The translations under genes were made by a program, and so were the position numbers. From positions 1,197,481-1,261,480 of the forward strand of contig CM041203.1 in the NCBI GenBank assembly GCA_023078555.1: 64,000 nt of DNA, read 5' to 3'. This document shows positions 26,001 through 36,821 of the stretch, in pieces. The notes below the pieces were generated by a model. That model was not told where the DNA came from, made no database searches, and saw nothing but the letters and a program-made list of their open reading frames with translations. Every line of letters begins with the position of its first letter. The first letter of the stretch is position 1. The DNA comes from Ulva prolifera (Eukaryota; Chlorophyta; Ulvophyceae; Ulvales; Ulvaceae).

Positions 26001-27634
26001 ACTATGCGCCCTGTATCCAACAGGCCTTGCACCTGGGACTCCACCTCCTTACGCTCGCTAAAAGATAGACGAAACGCAGGTCTGTTCGGTGCAGCGGCCC
26101 CGCTGCTCAGGCGCAAGCCTTCCGGTGTACCCGGTTGCCAGTCTCTGACAACGGGATCCTCAAACACATCTTTAAATTCAGCTAGTACTTGCTGCACCTG
26201 TTCCCGCTGGTCAAAACCAGCGTCTTTGGCCTCACGTAGGATGACCAGGAACGGCGACGCACAACCTTGCTTGGGCCGTGAGAGCAATCGCTTTGCTTGT
26301 ACTGCTGAAAGAATGACTGCAGCCGGAGGAGATTCTCCAGGCTGGCTGCGCGCAGGACTCGCTGTTCGTGCATCGGCAGCTGGAAACAGTCTCTGGTTTT
26401 TACGCCTAAGCCACAGACTCGGTGGCGAATAGCGCGGACCTGGCTCGTGCGAGCCAAAGTCGATAACAGCACCCTTGCGCTTATGCCAATCATCCCCAAG
26501 GATTATGTCGAATCCTGGTGCCATGTCAATGACATGCAAATGTACATTCTCTGTGTATGATTGCAATGAAAGGCGCGCTGTAACGAGGCCGGTTGTTACG
26601 CTCTGTGTACCGTCTGCTAAGATAACAGGAATTTTAGAGCGGTCGACTGTAAGTCGCTGTCGCTGTGCAAATGATTTGCTGATAAAGCTGAACTTTGCGC
26701 CTGTGTCGCCGAGCACTGTGCAAGGTGCACCAGCCAGCGCGGCTGAAAACACGAACGTCAGGTCGCTGCTAGACGCCGTAGGAATTCGCAAGTTCTGTAC
26801 GGGATCGGGTAATGTATCTGCTGTGTGCACACCAACAGGGAACGCAGGCGGGTCGTAAAATACCACAGTATTATGTACGGCATCGTCAGTACACTGCTGC
26901 ACTGTGCAAAGCTGTTGCATCCCTTTCGTTAATGGCGTGGGCAGAACATGTGTTGGCAACCCAAAGTAAGCGCTGGTACCGTATAGTACCTTCTGTTTAC
27001 ACGATCGGTAATGCTGTAACACTCTATTCGCGTCGTCTGATTGGGAAACAGATACGACGGAACAGCATCCTGACACATTAGTATCTACGAAATCATTCGC
27101 AGAGTGCCAACACTGAAATTCATTTCGAGTGCCTGATTTGTGAACACGGTTTCGTGATCAGGAATGCTCTTGACAAGCTTGTCAAGCAGAGCATCAAGCG
27201 TGGAACCGTCGACACCGCTCAGTGTAACTAAGCGACGCGCCGGCCCTTTCATAGCATTGAAAATCGCGAATGCCTGCTGTCGTGGCTGCATGCCGCTGAA
27301 ATGCAAAAGCGTGCGCGCTTCGTTGACCCATTCGATCAGAGACAGGTAATAACTCGGATCGATGTGCATCGCTTTCGGATCGCTGCTGCCCGAAAATGGC
27401 GGCAGTTGTACGGCGCGTGTCGTCAACTTGCTAGTCGATACATCGCTTTGCACTGGCATGTCGCTGTTGGCAGGCATTTGACGCTGAGTAGATGGCACCT
27501 GGGCAAATCTTGAAAACCATTGATCCATCATGTGCGCCACCATGTTGAGCGTCGCTGGGTCGAGACAAGGACTCGAAGCGGGCGGCGGCTGCTCGCCAGC
27601 GGGAGCCTGCTCGCCCGATGTCGTAGCCGGCGTA

Positions 27635-27981
27635 TGTCACAATGCATGAGCCTGCGGGCAGCAGCGTGGTGACAGGTGCATCCATGCACGATCTGCGGAT
27701 CACGTGCAGGGGTAAGCCGCCAGCCAGGATCGTATCGAGGTATCGAGAGAGATCCTGCGAGGGTTTCCCGGCGTGACCCTCGAGTGTTTGTAGTGTGCAT
27801 ATATTGCAGTGCACACTAAGAGCTGTAACCATTCTCTTTACTGTTTCACGGTACTAGCTGTACCCTGTCTCCTCCCGCATTCCTTGGTTCTACCTCTGTG
27901 CGCAGCAGGTATGGAATGCTGACTACTTGACCTGACCTAAGACTGCGTGTCTGACCTGACAGATAGAGTGACTTTCTGACA
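27635..27981 (+). repeat. 5' LTR of copia D (subtype iii)
   Basis: 347 bases with TG...CA ends. TATA-like CATATATTG lies between AGTGTG and GTGCACACT. A PBS-like TGGTATCGGTGATC follows. Confidence 0.93.
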
Positions 27982-28288
27982 TGGTATCGGTGATCGTTTA
28001 CGTTATGTCTTTGTATGGTCTTGTTCAGGGAGTCATCGGCCAATGTCTGCGCGCAGACTCGGCGGGGCATTCCACTGTTCTGTCGGCGCTTAGACTGCGG
28101 TCAATAAGCGCAGATATCATTAGCTGTCTCGTAGCATATTGTTATCAGATACAATTCGAGCAGCTGTTTCAAATGATTAGCGCTGAGAAAAGCGAATGCG
28201 TTCGCTTATTTTTCCAATCCGACGGCTTGCGAGCCAAACCTTTGCGTCGTTGCTGCGCGCGACGCACAACCGCCTGTTCTACTGTAGG

Positions 28289-31200
28289 ATGTCTCACTCC
28301 AACCGCTCAGCTTCAAACTCTTCTCGCGAGGAGAATCGCGGCGAGGCTGATCAGCAGCCTATCGTCGACAGGGGCGCTCAACAGCAGCTCCCTGGTGGAG
28401 AGCAGCCCGAGGGCATGCTGCTCCGTGGTGGACGGGTGGTCCGGCCACGGTCTTCCTCTCAGACTGGGCACAGCAGTCAGCAGGTGCCCAATCCTTCTCA
28501 TGTCGTGAATGATTCAAGTCACGCTGAGTCGTTTATCACGCTTGAAACGTTGACCGAAGCGCTGCGAGCGTCTCGGGGGCGTAACGAGCCTGATTTGACA
28601 AAGGGAAAACTGCCTGAGTGGAATCATAAGACCGAAAGTTTCGTTGCGTACGAACAGAAAGTCTTTTTGTGGTTAGGACAGTTTGAGTTAGACCATCTGT
28701 TGCAGCACGCACCGTCTGCGGACGAACAGCGTGTTCATGCTAGGGCGAGGACACAGGTCCTTATGTCTTTGCCTGACGCTGATAGAACGACTGTCTATCG
28801 AATGTCGCATTTGTGCGAGGCCTGGGCCTACCTTACTGCCAAGTATAGGCCCAGCACCGAAGCCGAGATCCACAGGTTGTGGAGCCGGTTTAATTCCTTG
28901 TCACAGAACAATAGAGATGTCGCGTCTTATTGTGGTGATGTTATGAGTGTGTACACTCAACTGGAGGCACTAGGTGCCGATGTGGGCCAGCGATGGCTCA
29001 GACTCAAACTGTTAGAAGTGGGGGAGGAGTTCAATGCCGTGCGCGGCGAAGTTCTTCACTCCTCCCCTCATGTCATAATTTCACGTTTGACCGAACACGC
29101 CGATTTGCTGAAGCAACAGCGGCAGCTACAGGCTAGGTCTGGGGCGCCCGCGGGCAAACCAGGCCAAGGCTGGCGAAAGCAACCCCGTGGTGATGGTCCT
29201 GTGGTCGCCGCTCTTGGGGCTGGCCAGGCTCCTCGCGAGGAGACCAGGACCTGTTTCTTCTGCAAGAAGAAGGGACATTTGCGTGCGAACTGCCCCCAAC
29301 GCAAGCAGGCTGCGGCCAAAGATGTGTGTGCGGTTGAGATGCCTGAGCAATATCCAATGCCTGACGCGTCTCTGCCATGGAACATTATTGTAGATAGTGG
29401 GTCGGACATGCACATAGTAGGGAATCGTGAAATGTTCACTGAGTACGGTCCGTGTCAGAAAGTTGCCAATCTCGCGGGACCTGGGCAGCTTTCTATCATG
29501 GGCAGGGGAACCATTTTGGTGAACCTGGGTACTTACGTGGATAAGCATGGTCAAAACCATCCGTTAGATGTCGAGATCCCTGGTGTATACTATGCTCCTG
29601 AATGTCCGTACAACCTGCTTAGTACAATGTGTCTTAGACACGAACAAATGTTCCTAGACACGCGTAGAAATGTGTTGTATGTCCCGGGTCTTGGTGACAT
29701 GGCCACCGACGTAGAGGATGACGTCAAATGTCAGGAACTAGATGTTGATGGTCACCCTGTGTTTGCGTTCAAAATGGCTGTGGAAACTAAGCCCATTCTC
29801 GTCGGTGGGCCTGTCAATAGGGGGGTGGTCTGGTCTAACCAGAGCAGTCCGACCTGCATGGTCGCGGACCAGCAACAATGGCATCATGTGGCAGTTGCGG
29901 CTGTTGATCTTGCGCGCCCCAATGCTGGGGGAGCCGAGGTCCCACATGATGCGTATTTGCTGAACCCTGCTTTTATAGCACATTTGTCTTTTCACCAGTC
30001 GAACTGGGTGCTCAAGCGTATGCAGTCGAACGCTGAGTTTTATGGTGGTTTGAATTTGAGTGTCGATTCCGAACCTTTCGGAAATAGATGTCATGGCTGC
30101 AGAATTGGCAAAGTACCTGCGGGTAAATTCTCTGCCAATGACCGTGAGCTCATGGGCCAGGCGAAATACCCTGGCGAGCAACTGCATGCCGATCTAGCTG
30201 GTCCTGTCACTCCAGTAGGAATTGGAGGTGTGAAATATGTCTTGTTTGTGATGTGTGCTTTTACTCGTTATACTTTCGTGGTCGGTCTGCGCAAAAAGAG
30301 TGAGGCTGCGGCCATGATCTCTTATATCATAGAGCGCATTAGGGTGAATGTGGTGAAGCCAGGTGAACCGGGTGTGCGCATCCTTCACACAGACAAAGGG
30401 GGAGAGTTTATGGTCGAGGCCTTAAAGCTCTACCTCCAACGTCGCGGCATCACTCACCGCACTACCCCCACAGCTGATCATCGCTGTAATGGCATGATCG
30501 AGCGGAGGATAGGAGTCGCCTTTGAGGCACTCCGTGCTGTGCTGCTTGCGAGTGGCCTCCCTCTGTTCCTGTGGATTGAATGCCTTGCCAGTGTTGTCCA
30601 TGGTCACAATCTGACGCCGTGTTCGGCGCTGTACCATGACAAGCTGGCACGTATCCTGAAATCCCAGAAAGCTCAGATGGCCATAAACGCTGCGGCGGAC
30701 GTGGCTGAGGCTGAAAAGGGTCAAGGAAAGCGCATGAAAAAGGCCGAGCGCGACAAGTTGAAAGAGGAGGAGCAACGCAAGTATAAATTGCTTGCAAGTA
30801 CTGAGTTAGATGAGTTTCTAGTGCGGTCGTGTGATAAGGATATAATTCCTTATATGTCTTTTTTCAGGGACACCTCCGTTGAGGTGTTCCAGGATTTGCT
30901 GCAGCAGCAGCGTCCATGGGGGGTTGAGGTGTATGCATATCCCAGGGATGACAAGCTGCGGAAGTTGTCCCCTAGGGGTGTGTTAGCACATTGGGTCGGG
31001 GCTGGGCTGGGCCCCAGCATGCAGCGTGTGTACGCCCAGGATGTTCCTGGGGGTAGGGTGTTTGTTGTGCGCCAGATCATGTGCACTGCGGATCAGCTGA
31101 TCCGCCACGTACGCAAGTACGATGCGTCCGCCGTCGTGGACAAAAGAGAGCCTGCGGAGTTTGCGAACTCCTACACGGTTGTCTTTGAGGGGGATAACGA

Positions 31201-33832
31201 GGGTGAACGTGTGACAGACAGCGATGTTCCTAATTTCCTGTCTGACCACACATATGATGGGGGAGTGCTGCGCCGTCTGCGTGACCAGCTCCACACCCCC
31301 CCTGGGCACGGTAGGGTTCCTGTCATGGACATGACGTTCCGACAAGACAACCCGGAGCCAAACCCCACGGCATATTCACCTCGGCTTGGGTATGGCGACT
31401 CTGCGGAGATAATTCGGCGTGACCCTGCTCGGGACACACCGGAAATAGCCAGAGCAGCTCTGCATCGCACGTGTGCGATGTCCAGGGCTGCAGCCCATCC
31501 TGACGTCATCCCCCCTCCCCGTGCACGTGGTGAACTGCGTCATTTGGAGGCTGGTCCCTCGCGCACAACTCGTTATGTGCCCACACGTGCTGCTGCATTG
31601 CATGGCCCAGGTGTAGACGTTGCGTTCCCCGTTCCTGTGTCTGTCAGTGCGTCTGATGACGACATGGAGGAGGATGACGACAGTCCTGGCATCTATGATG
31701 ACGACGATGAACAGCGCATGGACTACACCGTCTCAGATGATGAAAGAGCTGCGGCTCATCAGAATCTGGAGGCTCAGCGGGTCCGCTCAGGGAGTAATTC
31801 GGCTGCGGCCTCAGCATCTGGCGCGGGGGCAGTTGCTCCGCCCCTGCGAGGAGCAGAGGCGCCGAGGCCTTTCTGGGAGGATGAGCCAGATGAGGTGGAG
31901 ACCGGGTCCGAATTAGGGGGAGAGGGCCCGGACCCCTCAGCCGCTGTCGGGGTTGATTTGCCTGACGAGGTGAGGGCCATTCCAGCCGCCTTGCCCCGCA
32001 TAAAAATCAATCCCCTTGTACGCAGACGCCTTGTTCCATTGGCTGCGGATGTAGCAGCTGTGCATATGAATGAGCCTGCGGGCTCTAATGCTAGTAGTGA
32101 AACAGTTGTTGCTGCTATTGAAGTTTCAGCTTGCAGCCAGGACACATCAGCCGCGGCTGACTGTGGAGTGTCCTGTGCAGGCCTGAAGCCTCAGCATGTG
32201 GAGTCTGGTGAGCAGCAGAGTGTTCAGCGTCGTGGGTCGCGCCGAGCAGCTGCCGCCAGGAAGCAGAAGGCCTCCTCCGACCCTGATATGCCTTCTATGA
32301 AGGAAGGACTTGCGGGTCCGGACAGGGATGCATGGCTGCGCGCCATGCAGGAGGAGGTAGATGCACTGGGTGAGCACGGAACCTTCGGGTTGTGCTATCT
32401 GCCTGCGGGCAAACGGGCTATCTCGGGCAAATGGGTGCTCAAGATCAAGCGTGGGCCCGCGGGGGAGATTCAGCGCTACAAGGCACGCTATGTAGCGCGG
32501 GGTTTTTCTCAGGTAGAGGGTGTAGACTTTTTTGAGACTTGGTCACCTGTTGGGAGCTATGCGACACTTCGTGTGTTGCTGTCAGTTGCTGCTCAGGCAG
32601 ATTTAGAAATTAGACACATAGATATACAGTGTGCTTTTCTGAATGGTGAGCTGGAGGAGGAAGTGTTCGTTGAACAGCCCCCGTACTTCACTGACGGGAC
32701 AGCACGTGTATGGAGATTGCATAAAACCCTGTATGGCCTGAAGCAAGCTGCTCGCGAGTGGCATAAAGCTTTAATAAAGGTCTTAGCAGAGATGGGATTT
32801 GTGTGCGCACAAAGTGATCCCGGACTGTATGTTAGAACATCTGGTCTATGTTTTATTTTTCTGTGGGTCGACGACTTGTTCATATTCAGCGGCACTGCGG
32901 GGCTGCAAGAACTTGTCGACATAATTCTCACAAAATTTGAAGGCAGAGACCTGGGTGAACTAGCATGGGCACTTGGCACTGAGATCATGCGTGATCGTAA
33001 GGCCAAGACAATCACCATGACACAGCGAAACAAAATCCATAGCCTGCTTGAAAAGTATAGTATGTCTGATTGTCGAAAGTCTCCCACTCCGTTAGTGCCG
33101 CGGCAACAACTGAGGAGTGTGAAAGAGCACCCGGACCTGGAGAAAGCCAGTGCTGCTGAGCATTCCAGGTTCATGAGTGCTGTAGGAAGCATCCAGTACA
33201 TTGCAGGAGTGACACGACCTGACCTCAGCTACGTGGCACATGCCCTGGCCCGGCACATGTCCAGTAGTCTGAAGGAACATTGGTTGGCTGTGCAACACGT
33301 TCTGAGATACCTGCAGTCCACAAAGAATTTAGGAATACAATTTGTAGGCTCTGTGGGGCATGGGTGCCTGTTGGAAGCTTTTTCTGATGCAGATTTTGCG
33401 AACTCTGCTGATTTGAAGAGTGTATCTGGTATGGTTCTTCGAGTGTATGGGAACTGTGTTCTCTGGCGCTCGAAGAAACAGAGTATAGTGGCAGGGGATA
33501 CAACAGAGGCTGAGCTCATTGCGATGAGTGCAACAGCCAACGAGCTGATGTGGGTGAAGCAGTTGCTTCTCGACCTAAAGCTCGTCCCGTATAAGCCAAC
33601 TCTGTGGGGTGATAATAAAAGTGCCAATATCTTGGCAGTAAATGCTGTGTCCTCTGACAGATCCAAGCACATTCGTGTGCGGCACTTGCGAGTGCGGGAA
33701 TATGTCCAGATGGATGAACTTAAGGTAGCATGGGTGGGCACTGTGGATCAGTTAGCGGATGTGTTTACTAAAGTGCTGCCCGGACCTGCTTTAATAGAAG
33801 TTCGTAATAAACTCCAGCTAGTGGAGACTTAG
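28289..33832 (+). CDS. copia D gag-pol polyprotein
   Basis: One open frame of about 1,847 residues from the ATG at 28289; an in-frame extension upstream to 28196 lacks support, and related copies keep the same ATG context. Parts with rough residue numbers: gag with CCHC knuckle (near 320-335), aspartic protease DSGSDMHIVG (near 368), integrase zinc region (near 590-605) and D,D,E core (DLAGP near 632, HTDKGGEF near 700), an acidic and Ala-rich linker (about 1000-1330), RT (WVDD near 1525), RNase H (SDADFANSADLKS near 1698). Copia elements usually make Gag and Pol from one frame, as here. Confidence 0.92.
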   Translation: MSHSNRSASNSSREENRGEADQQPIVDRGAQQQLPGGEQPEGMLLRGGRVVRPRSSSQTGHSSQQVPNPSHVVNDSSHAESFITLETLTEALRASRGRNEPDLTKGKLPEWNHKTESFVAYEQKVFLWLGQFELDHLLQHAPSADEQRVHARARTQVLMSLPDADRTTVYRMSHLCEAWAYLTAKYRPSTEAEIHRLWSRFNSLSQNNRDVASYCGDVMSVYTQLEALGADVGQRWLRLKLLEVGEEFNAVRGEVLHSSPHVIISRLTEHADLLKQQRQLQARSGAPAGKPGQGWRKQPRGDGPVVAALGAGQAPREETRTCFFCKKKGHLRANCPQRKQAAAKDVCAVEMPEQYPMPDASLPWNIIVDSGSDMHIVGNREMFTEYGPCQKVANLAGPGQLSIMGRGTILVNLGTYVDKHGQNHPLDVEIPGVYYAPECPYNLLSTMCLRHEQMFLDTRRNVLYVPGLGDMATDVEDDVKCQELDVDGHPVFAFKMAVETKPILVGGPVNRGVVWSNQSSPTCMVADQQQWHHVAVAAVDLARPNAGGAEVPHDAYLLNPAFIAHLSFHQSNWVLKRMQSNAEFYGGLNLSVDSEPFGNRCHGCRIGKVPAGKFSANDRELMGQAKYPGEQLHADLAGPVTPVGIGGVKYVLFVMCAFTRYTFVVGLRKKSEAAAMISYIIERIRVNVVKPGEPGVRILHTDKGGEFMVEALKLYLQRRGITHRTTPTADHRCNGMIERRIGVAFEALRAVLLASGLPLFLWIECLASVVHGHNLTPCSALYHDKLARILKSQKAQMAINAAADVAEAEKGQGKRMKKAERDKLKEEEQRKYKLLASTELDEFLVRSCDKDIIPYMSFFRDTSVEVFQDLLQQQRPWGVEVYAYPRDDKLRKLSPRGVLAHWVGAGLGPSMQRVYAQDVPGGRVFVVRQIMCTADQLIRHVRKYDASAVVDKREPAEFANSYTVVFEGDNEGERVTDSDVPNFLSDHTYDGGVLRRLRDQLHTPPGHGRVPVMDMTFRQDNPEPNPTAYSPRLGYGDSAEIIRRDPARDTPEIARAALHRTCAMSRAAAHPDVIPPPRARGELRHLEAGPSRTTRYVPTRAAALHGPGVDVAFPVPVSVSASDDDMEEDDDSPGIYDDDDEQRMDYTVSDDERAAAHQNLEAQRVRSGSNSAAASASGAGAVAPPLRGAEAPRPFWEDEPDEVETGSELGGEGPDPSAAVGVDLPDEVRAIPAALPRIKINPLVRRRLVPLAADVAAVHMNEPAGSNASSETVVAAIEVSACSQDTSAAADCGVSCAGLKPQHVESGEQQSVQRRGSRRAAAARKQKASSDPDMPSMKEGLAGPDRDAWLRAMQEEVDALGEHGTFGLCYLPAGKRAISGKWVLKIKRGPAGEIQRYKARYVARGFSQVEGVDFFETWSPVGSYATLRVLLSVAAQADLEIRHIDIQCAFLNGELEEEVFVEQPPYFTDGTARVWRLHKTLYGLKQAAREWHKALIKVLAEMGFVCAQSDPGLYVRTSGLCFIFLWVDDLFIFSGTAGLQELVDIILTKFEGRDLGELAWALGTEIMRDRKAKTITMTQRNKIHSLLEKYSMSDCRKSPTPLVPRQQLRSVKEHPDLEKASAAEHSRFMSAVGSIQYIAGVTRPDLSYVAHALARHMSSSLKEHWLAVQHVLRYLQSTKNLGIQFVGSVGHGCLLEAFSDADFANSADLKSVSGMVLRVYGNCVLWRSKKQSIVAGDTTEAELIAMSATANELMWVKQLLLDLKLVPYKPTLWGDNKSANILAVNAVSSDRSKHIRVRHLRVREYVQMDELKVAWVGTVDQLADVFTKVLPGPALIEVRNKLQLVET

Positions 33833-33849
33833 CAGGGTTTATGGGGGAG

Positions 33850-34196
33850 TGTCACAATGCATGAGCCTGCGGGCAGCAGCGTGGTGACAGGTGCATCCAT
33901 GCACGATCTGCGGATCACGTGCAGGGGTAAGCCGCCAGCCAGGATCGTATCGAGGTATCGAGAGAGATCCTGCGAGGGTTTCCCGGCGTGACCCTCGAGT
34001 GTTTGTAGTGTGCATATATTGCAGTGCACACTAAGAGCTGTAACCATTCTCTTTACTGTTTCACGGTACTAGCTGTACCCTGTCTCCTCCCGCATTCCTT
34101 GGTTCTACCTCTGTGCGCAGCAGGTATGGAATGCTGACTACTTGACCTGACCTAAGACTGCGTGTCTGACGTGACAGATAGAGTGACTTTCTGACA
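33850..34196 (+). repeat. 3' LTR of copia D (subtype iii)
   Basis: 347 bases, preceded by the purine tract; one base differs from the 5' LTR. Confidence 0.93.
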
Positions 34197-34552
34197 GCGT
34201 AAGGCTTGGAACAGTTGGCGGTGCCGTTCGATCAGCAGTAGCGTCAGGTTCGTTGACCTGAAGTGCCCCGACACCCGCTGTGGCGTGTCGAACCTCCGTG
34301 TTAGACGGGGCTGGCGGTGCAGACTCGGTTGTTGTCGGCTGGGCACTGCCCGCTCCGGTACCAACACCGTCCCCCTGTTGGCTAACAGGAAGATCACTCA
34401 TAGTGACGTCTGTGTCCATCGTAGGCTCAGCAGCTTGCTGCTACTGTTGCTTGCGCTGAGGACGACCCGGTCCGGCCATACTGTTAACTATTCGGAGAAA
34501 TTCACAGAGTGGAAGCGTATAGGAGATAGGTTCGGGAGCTCACCGATACCAC

Positions 34553-34783
34553 TGTAAGCCTGTGTACGACACCTGCCACAGTGTGCTGAGCTCAGCCCAC
34601 TGTTCCCCGTACACACCAGAGTCTTCCATCGCGTAAGCCATGCTTGGCTGACATAAGCACTCCTTCTAGATAGCTCTAGACTCGTGCTTCTAGATGGCCC
34701 GTCCTGCTGACGCAAGACGGTCTGGCGACCACTGTTGACAGTGCCCCGTGCTGTCAGCCACAAGCTTGTATGCTGACGGGACA
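34553..34783 (-). repeat. 5' LTR of the gypsy element
   Basis: 231 bases. On the minus strand it begins TGTCCCGTCAGCAT and ends GGCTTACA, one base before the PBS-like TGGTATCGG. The TG...CA ends and position define it; no second copy is in the window to confirm it. Confidence 0.6.
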
Positions 34784-35677
34784 TTCCGGAGGCTTCCAGA
34801 ATATTCTATGTCATGCATATCTATGCATGTGACGTATCGTCACAGTCAGTCTCGCTCTAGAGGATTGAATATTAGGGAACTTGCGAGCTGGTTCTGTGTT
34901 GGTTGCTTGACTCACGTAGGCGTCTGATGAGGCCCATTGGCAAGGCCGAAACATGTTATGCCGGTCCGTGATGTTCATGTAATACAGCGTCAACCAGTGA
35001 TCTTTCTACCTCAGTACATTCCGGAGGCCGCGGTGTGGCGTGGAGCCGCTGCAAACTTGTGCCTGCCACCTAAGGTTGCAGAGGCTGCTACCACGTCTGA
35101 CAACTCCGGGCACACGGATCCATTTAGTCAACGATGAAAGAGGCACCTCCATTAAATAATGAACAACGTTGTTATTTTTTTTATCGACGTGTTTGTCCTC
35201 ATTCACAACTGCGAGCATCTCACACTCCTGCGAGCATGTCGGCAAGGACAGCTCAGAGGCTGCTTGGAATTTGGATCTCATCTTTGGCAGAGTCACCGGT
35301 ATGTATATGCATGGATGTCAGAAGAGCAGTATCAGACCTTGATGCAGTGCATGGCCGTGTGCTGCAGTGACTTGCACCGTGCCCACAACACTGCAATCTC
35401 ACACTCCTGCGAGCATGTCGGCAAGGACAGCTCAGAGGCTGCTTGGAACCTCCCGAAGAGACGACATTGTGCTCATTGTGCCTTTGATGGCAACGGTGAC
35501 AGAGGTATGTCGGCTCTCAGGTTAACATGATACGGCCGTATAGAAGCCCAAATAAACATCTAGAAACGACTGAGGCGTACTTTCTTGATTAATTACACAA
35601 CACCGTGATTACCTCTCATCACAATCTTTATCACACGGGAGCCAACTCCCGGACTCCCACTACAAGTCCATCCTACC
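34784..35677. repeat. intergenic with a 51-base direct repeat
   Basis: No gene recognised. A block of about 51 bases starting CTCACACTCCTGCGAGCATG occurs at 35219-35269 and again at 35398-35448, apparently identical, 179 bases apart. A shorter repeat, ACATTCCGGAGGC, occurs near 34781 and again near 35021. Confidence 0.6.
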
Positions 35678-35729
35678 ATGATATCCCATTTTACCCACTG
35701 CTATGAATGTGTCACCGGCAGGGCTCTAC

Positions 35730-35819
35730 ATCCCGATCGGTTTCCCGACGAAAAATTGGAAAAAAGGCAAAAAAACCGACGGCGAGCGAAGCGAGTCGTC
35801 GGTTTCCCCCGACAAGCCA

Positions 35820-35858
<39 letters not shown>

Positions 35859-35960
35859 CGGCGGGCGTGCCCGACGGCCGCCAATGGTGCTTTTCGGGAT
35901 ACCCCGATCAGCGCCGACAGCTTGTCGGGATCCCGAAATTTAGATTAATCCGGTCGGGCC
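35730..35960. repeat. GC-hairpin block with 39-base poly-G run
   Basis: CCGACG and CGTCGG arms enclose GCGAGCGAAGCGAGT (near 35777-35804); further CCCGATCGG, CCCGACG and GTCGGGATCCCG motifs form more potential hairpins. The G run spans 35820-35858. Such short GC-rich palindromes are known from algal organelle genomes, so an organelle-derived insert is one possibility. Confidence 0.6.
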
Positions 35961-35972
35961 TCAAGGCACCGG

Positions 35973-36332
35973 ATGCACATTGCAATGACAGAGCATTCAT
36001 CAGGTAAGTCGCAACAATGTTGCTTGCTGCTTGCGCATTGCGAGAATGACCTTGCTTTCGTTCGGGTTCACTGGTCAAGGTCCGAAGCGCAGGCGCACGC
36101 CGAAACTCCTGCATCAGCCGACCAGGGCAGCAACGAAGCCAGTTGTTCAAAGAAGATGGCTGCGGAACGCTCAAGCGATATGCCACGATTGTCTGAACAG
36201 AAAGTTCGCGATCGCCAGCTTGAGTATGTCATAAATGAGGTCCATGCTGGGACACAATGCATGACGTGCAAGTACGCACATGAGTGTGGTGGCCACGGGC
36301 CCAACTCCTGTTATGTTAGGTCATATGCATGA
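35973..36332 (+). CDS. hypothetical 119-residue ORF
   Basis: Opens after the hairpin block. The C-terminal third has a cysteine pattern CMTCKYAHEC...C that could bind zinc. Nothing else is recognised; it may be chance. Confidence 0.2.
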   Translation: MHIAMTEHSSGKSQQCCLLLAHCENDLAFVRVHWSRSEAQAHAETPASADQGSNEASCSKKMAAERSSDMPRLSEQKVRDRQLEYVINEVHAGTQCMTCKYAHECGGHGPNSCYVRSYA

Positions 36333-36475
36333 TCATATGCATGAGCATAATCCAACACAATCCATGTGAGGATTGTGTGCGGTCACTTTGATTATGACCG
36401 TTGTAGACTTGACTGATCGGTGGCATATAGTCATGTGCCTCCAAGTCTACTGTAACCATTCTCTTACAGTCTGAC

Positions 36476-36690
36476 TGTTGTGGGATATCCATATCTGGGG
36501 ATCCAAGAATATAGATGACATAATCAAGGGAGGAGTCATCTAACAAAGGACTCGTTGCTTCAGGTGAGCCCCAGTGGTTAGAGCATGTAGTGTGTACTGA
36601 TGAGGTCACCAGTTCAATTCTTACTTTCATTTCTGCCACGCGACTTTACGTGATGGCAAGGTACGCTCCCCTCCACGTCGTCATGCACAG
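36476..36690 (+). repeat. dispersed insertion-like repeat, partial copy
   Basis: Begins TGTTGTGGGATATCC and matches 39707-39968 base for base over long stretches, ending near CATGCACAGT. It has the same sharp left boundary as the copy at 39707. It includes tRNA-like A-box (GAGCCCCAGTGG, near 36568) and B-box (AGTTCAATTCT, near 36611) sequences. Confidence 0.65.
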
Positions 36691-36821
36691 TATACCTGCC
36701 CAGGGCACATTTCCCGAGGACGAGGTCGAGGACGCGAACCAGGACGCATGCCTCTGTGAGTCGTCCGGAATGGCCTCTGGTCACTAATATATAAACAGAG
36801 ACAATTTTATGAGTAACATTA

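Larger units (their letters stand above)
27635..34196 (+). mobile_element. Ty1/copia retrotransposon D, young and whole-looking
   Basis: 6.56-kb element inserted in the gag region of the gypsy element, with a perfect 5-bp target duplication GCGTA (27630-27634 and 34197-34201). The 347-base LTRs differ at one position by eye, so the insertion is very recent. A single long gag-pol frame runs the length of the interior. Its LTR is a third subtype (iii), distinct from those of A/F-left and B/C/F-right. The element looks whole. Confidence 0.95.
23078..34783 (-). mobile_element. Ty3/gypsy chromovirus-like element hosting copia D
   Basis: Minus-strand fossil, split by copia D (27635-34196); about 5.1 kb of its own sequence remains. 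From right to left: an LTR (34553-34783), a PBS-like TGGTATCGGTGAG just inside it, gag start (ATG at 34419), rest of gag (about 27630-27085), protease (GDTGAKFSFIS near 26700), RT (YLDDILIYS near 25635), RNase H, zinc finger and integrase (near 24450-23700), and a chromodomain-like C-terminus (QYKVHWIGGGYGWHDAM near 23225). RT before integrase and the chromodomain place it with gypsy chromoviruses. The 3' LTR is not seen; the left end runs into copia C and then copia B. Broken, with a small number of breaks. Confidence 0.9.

Noticed and set aside
36560-36640. A tRNA gene
   Set aside because: A- and B-box-like sequences are present, but no acceptor stem or full cloverleaf can be drawn, and the sequence recurs inside a larger repeat.
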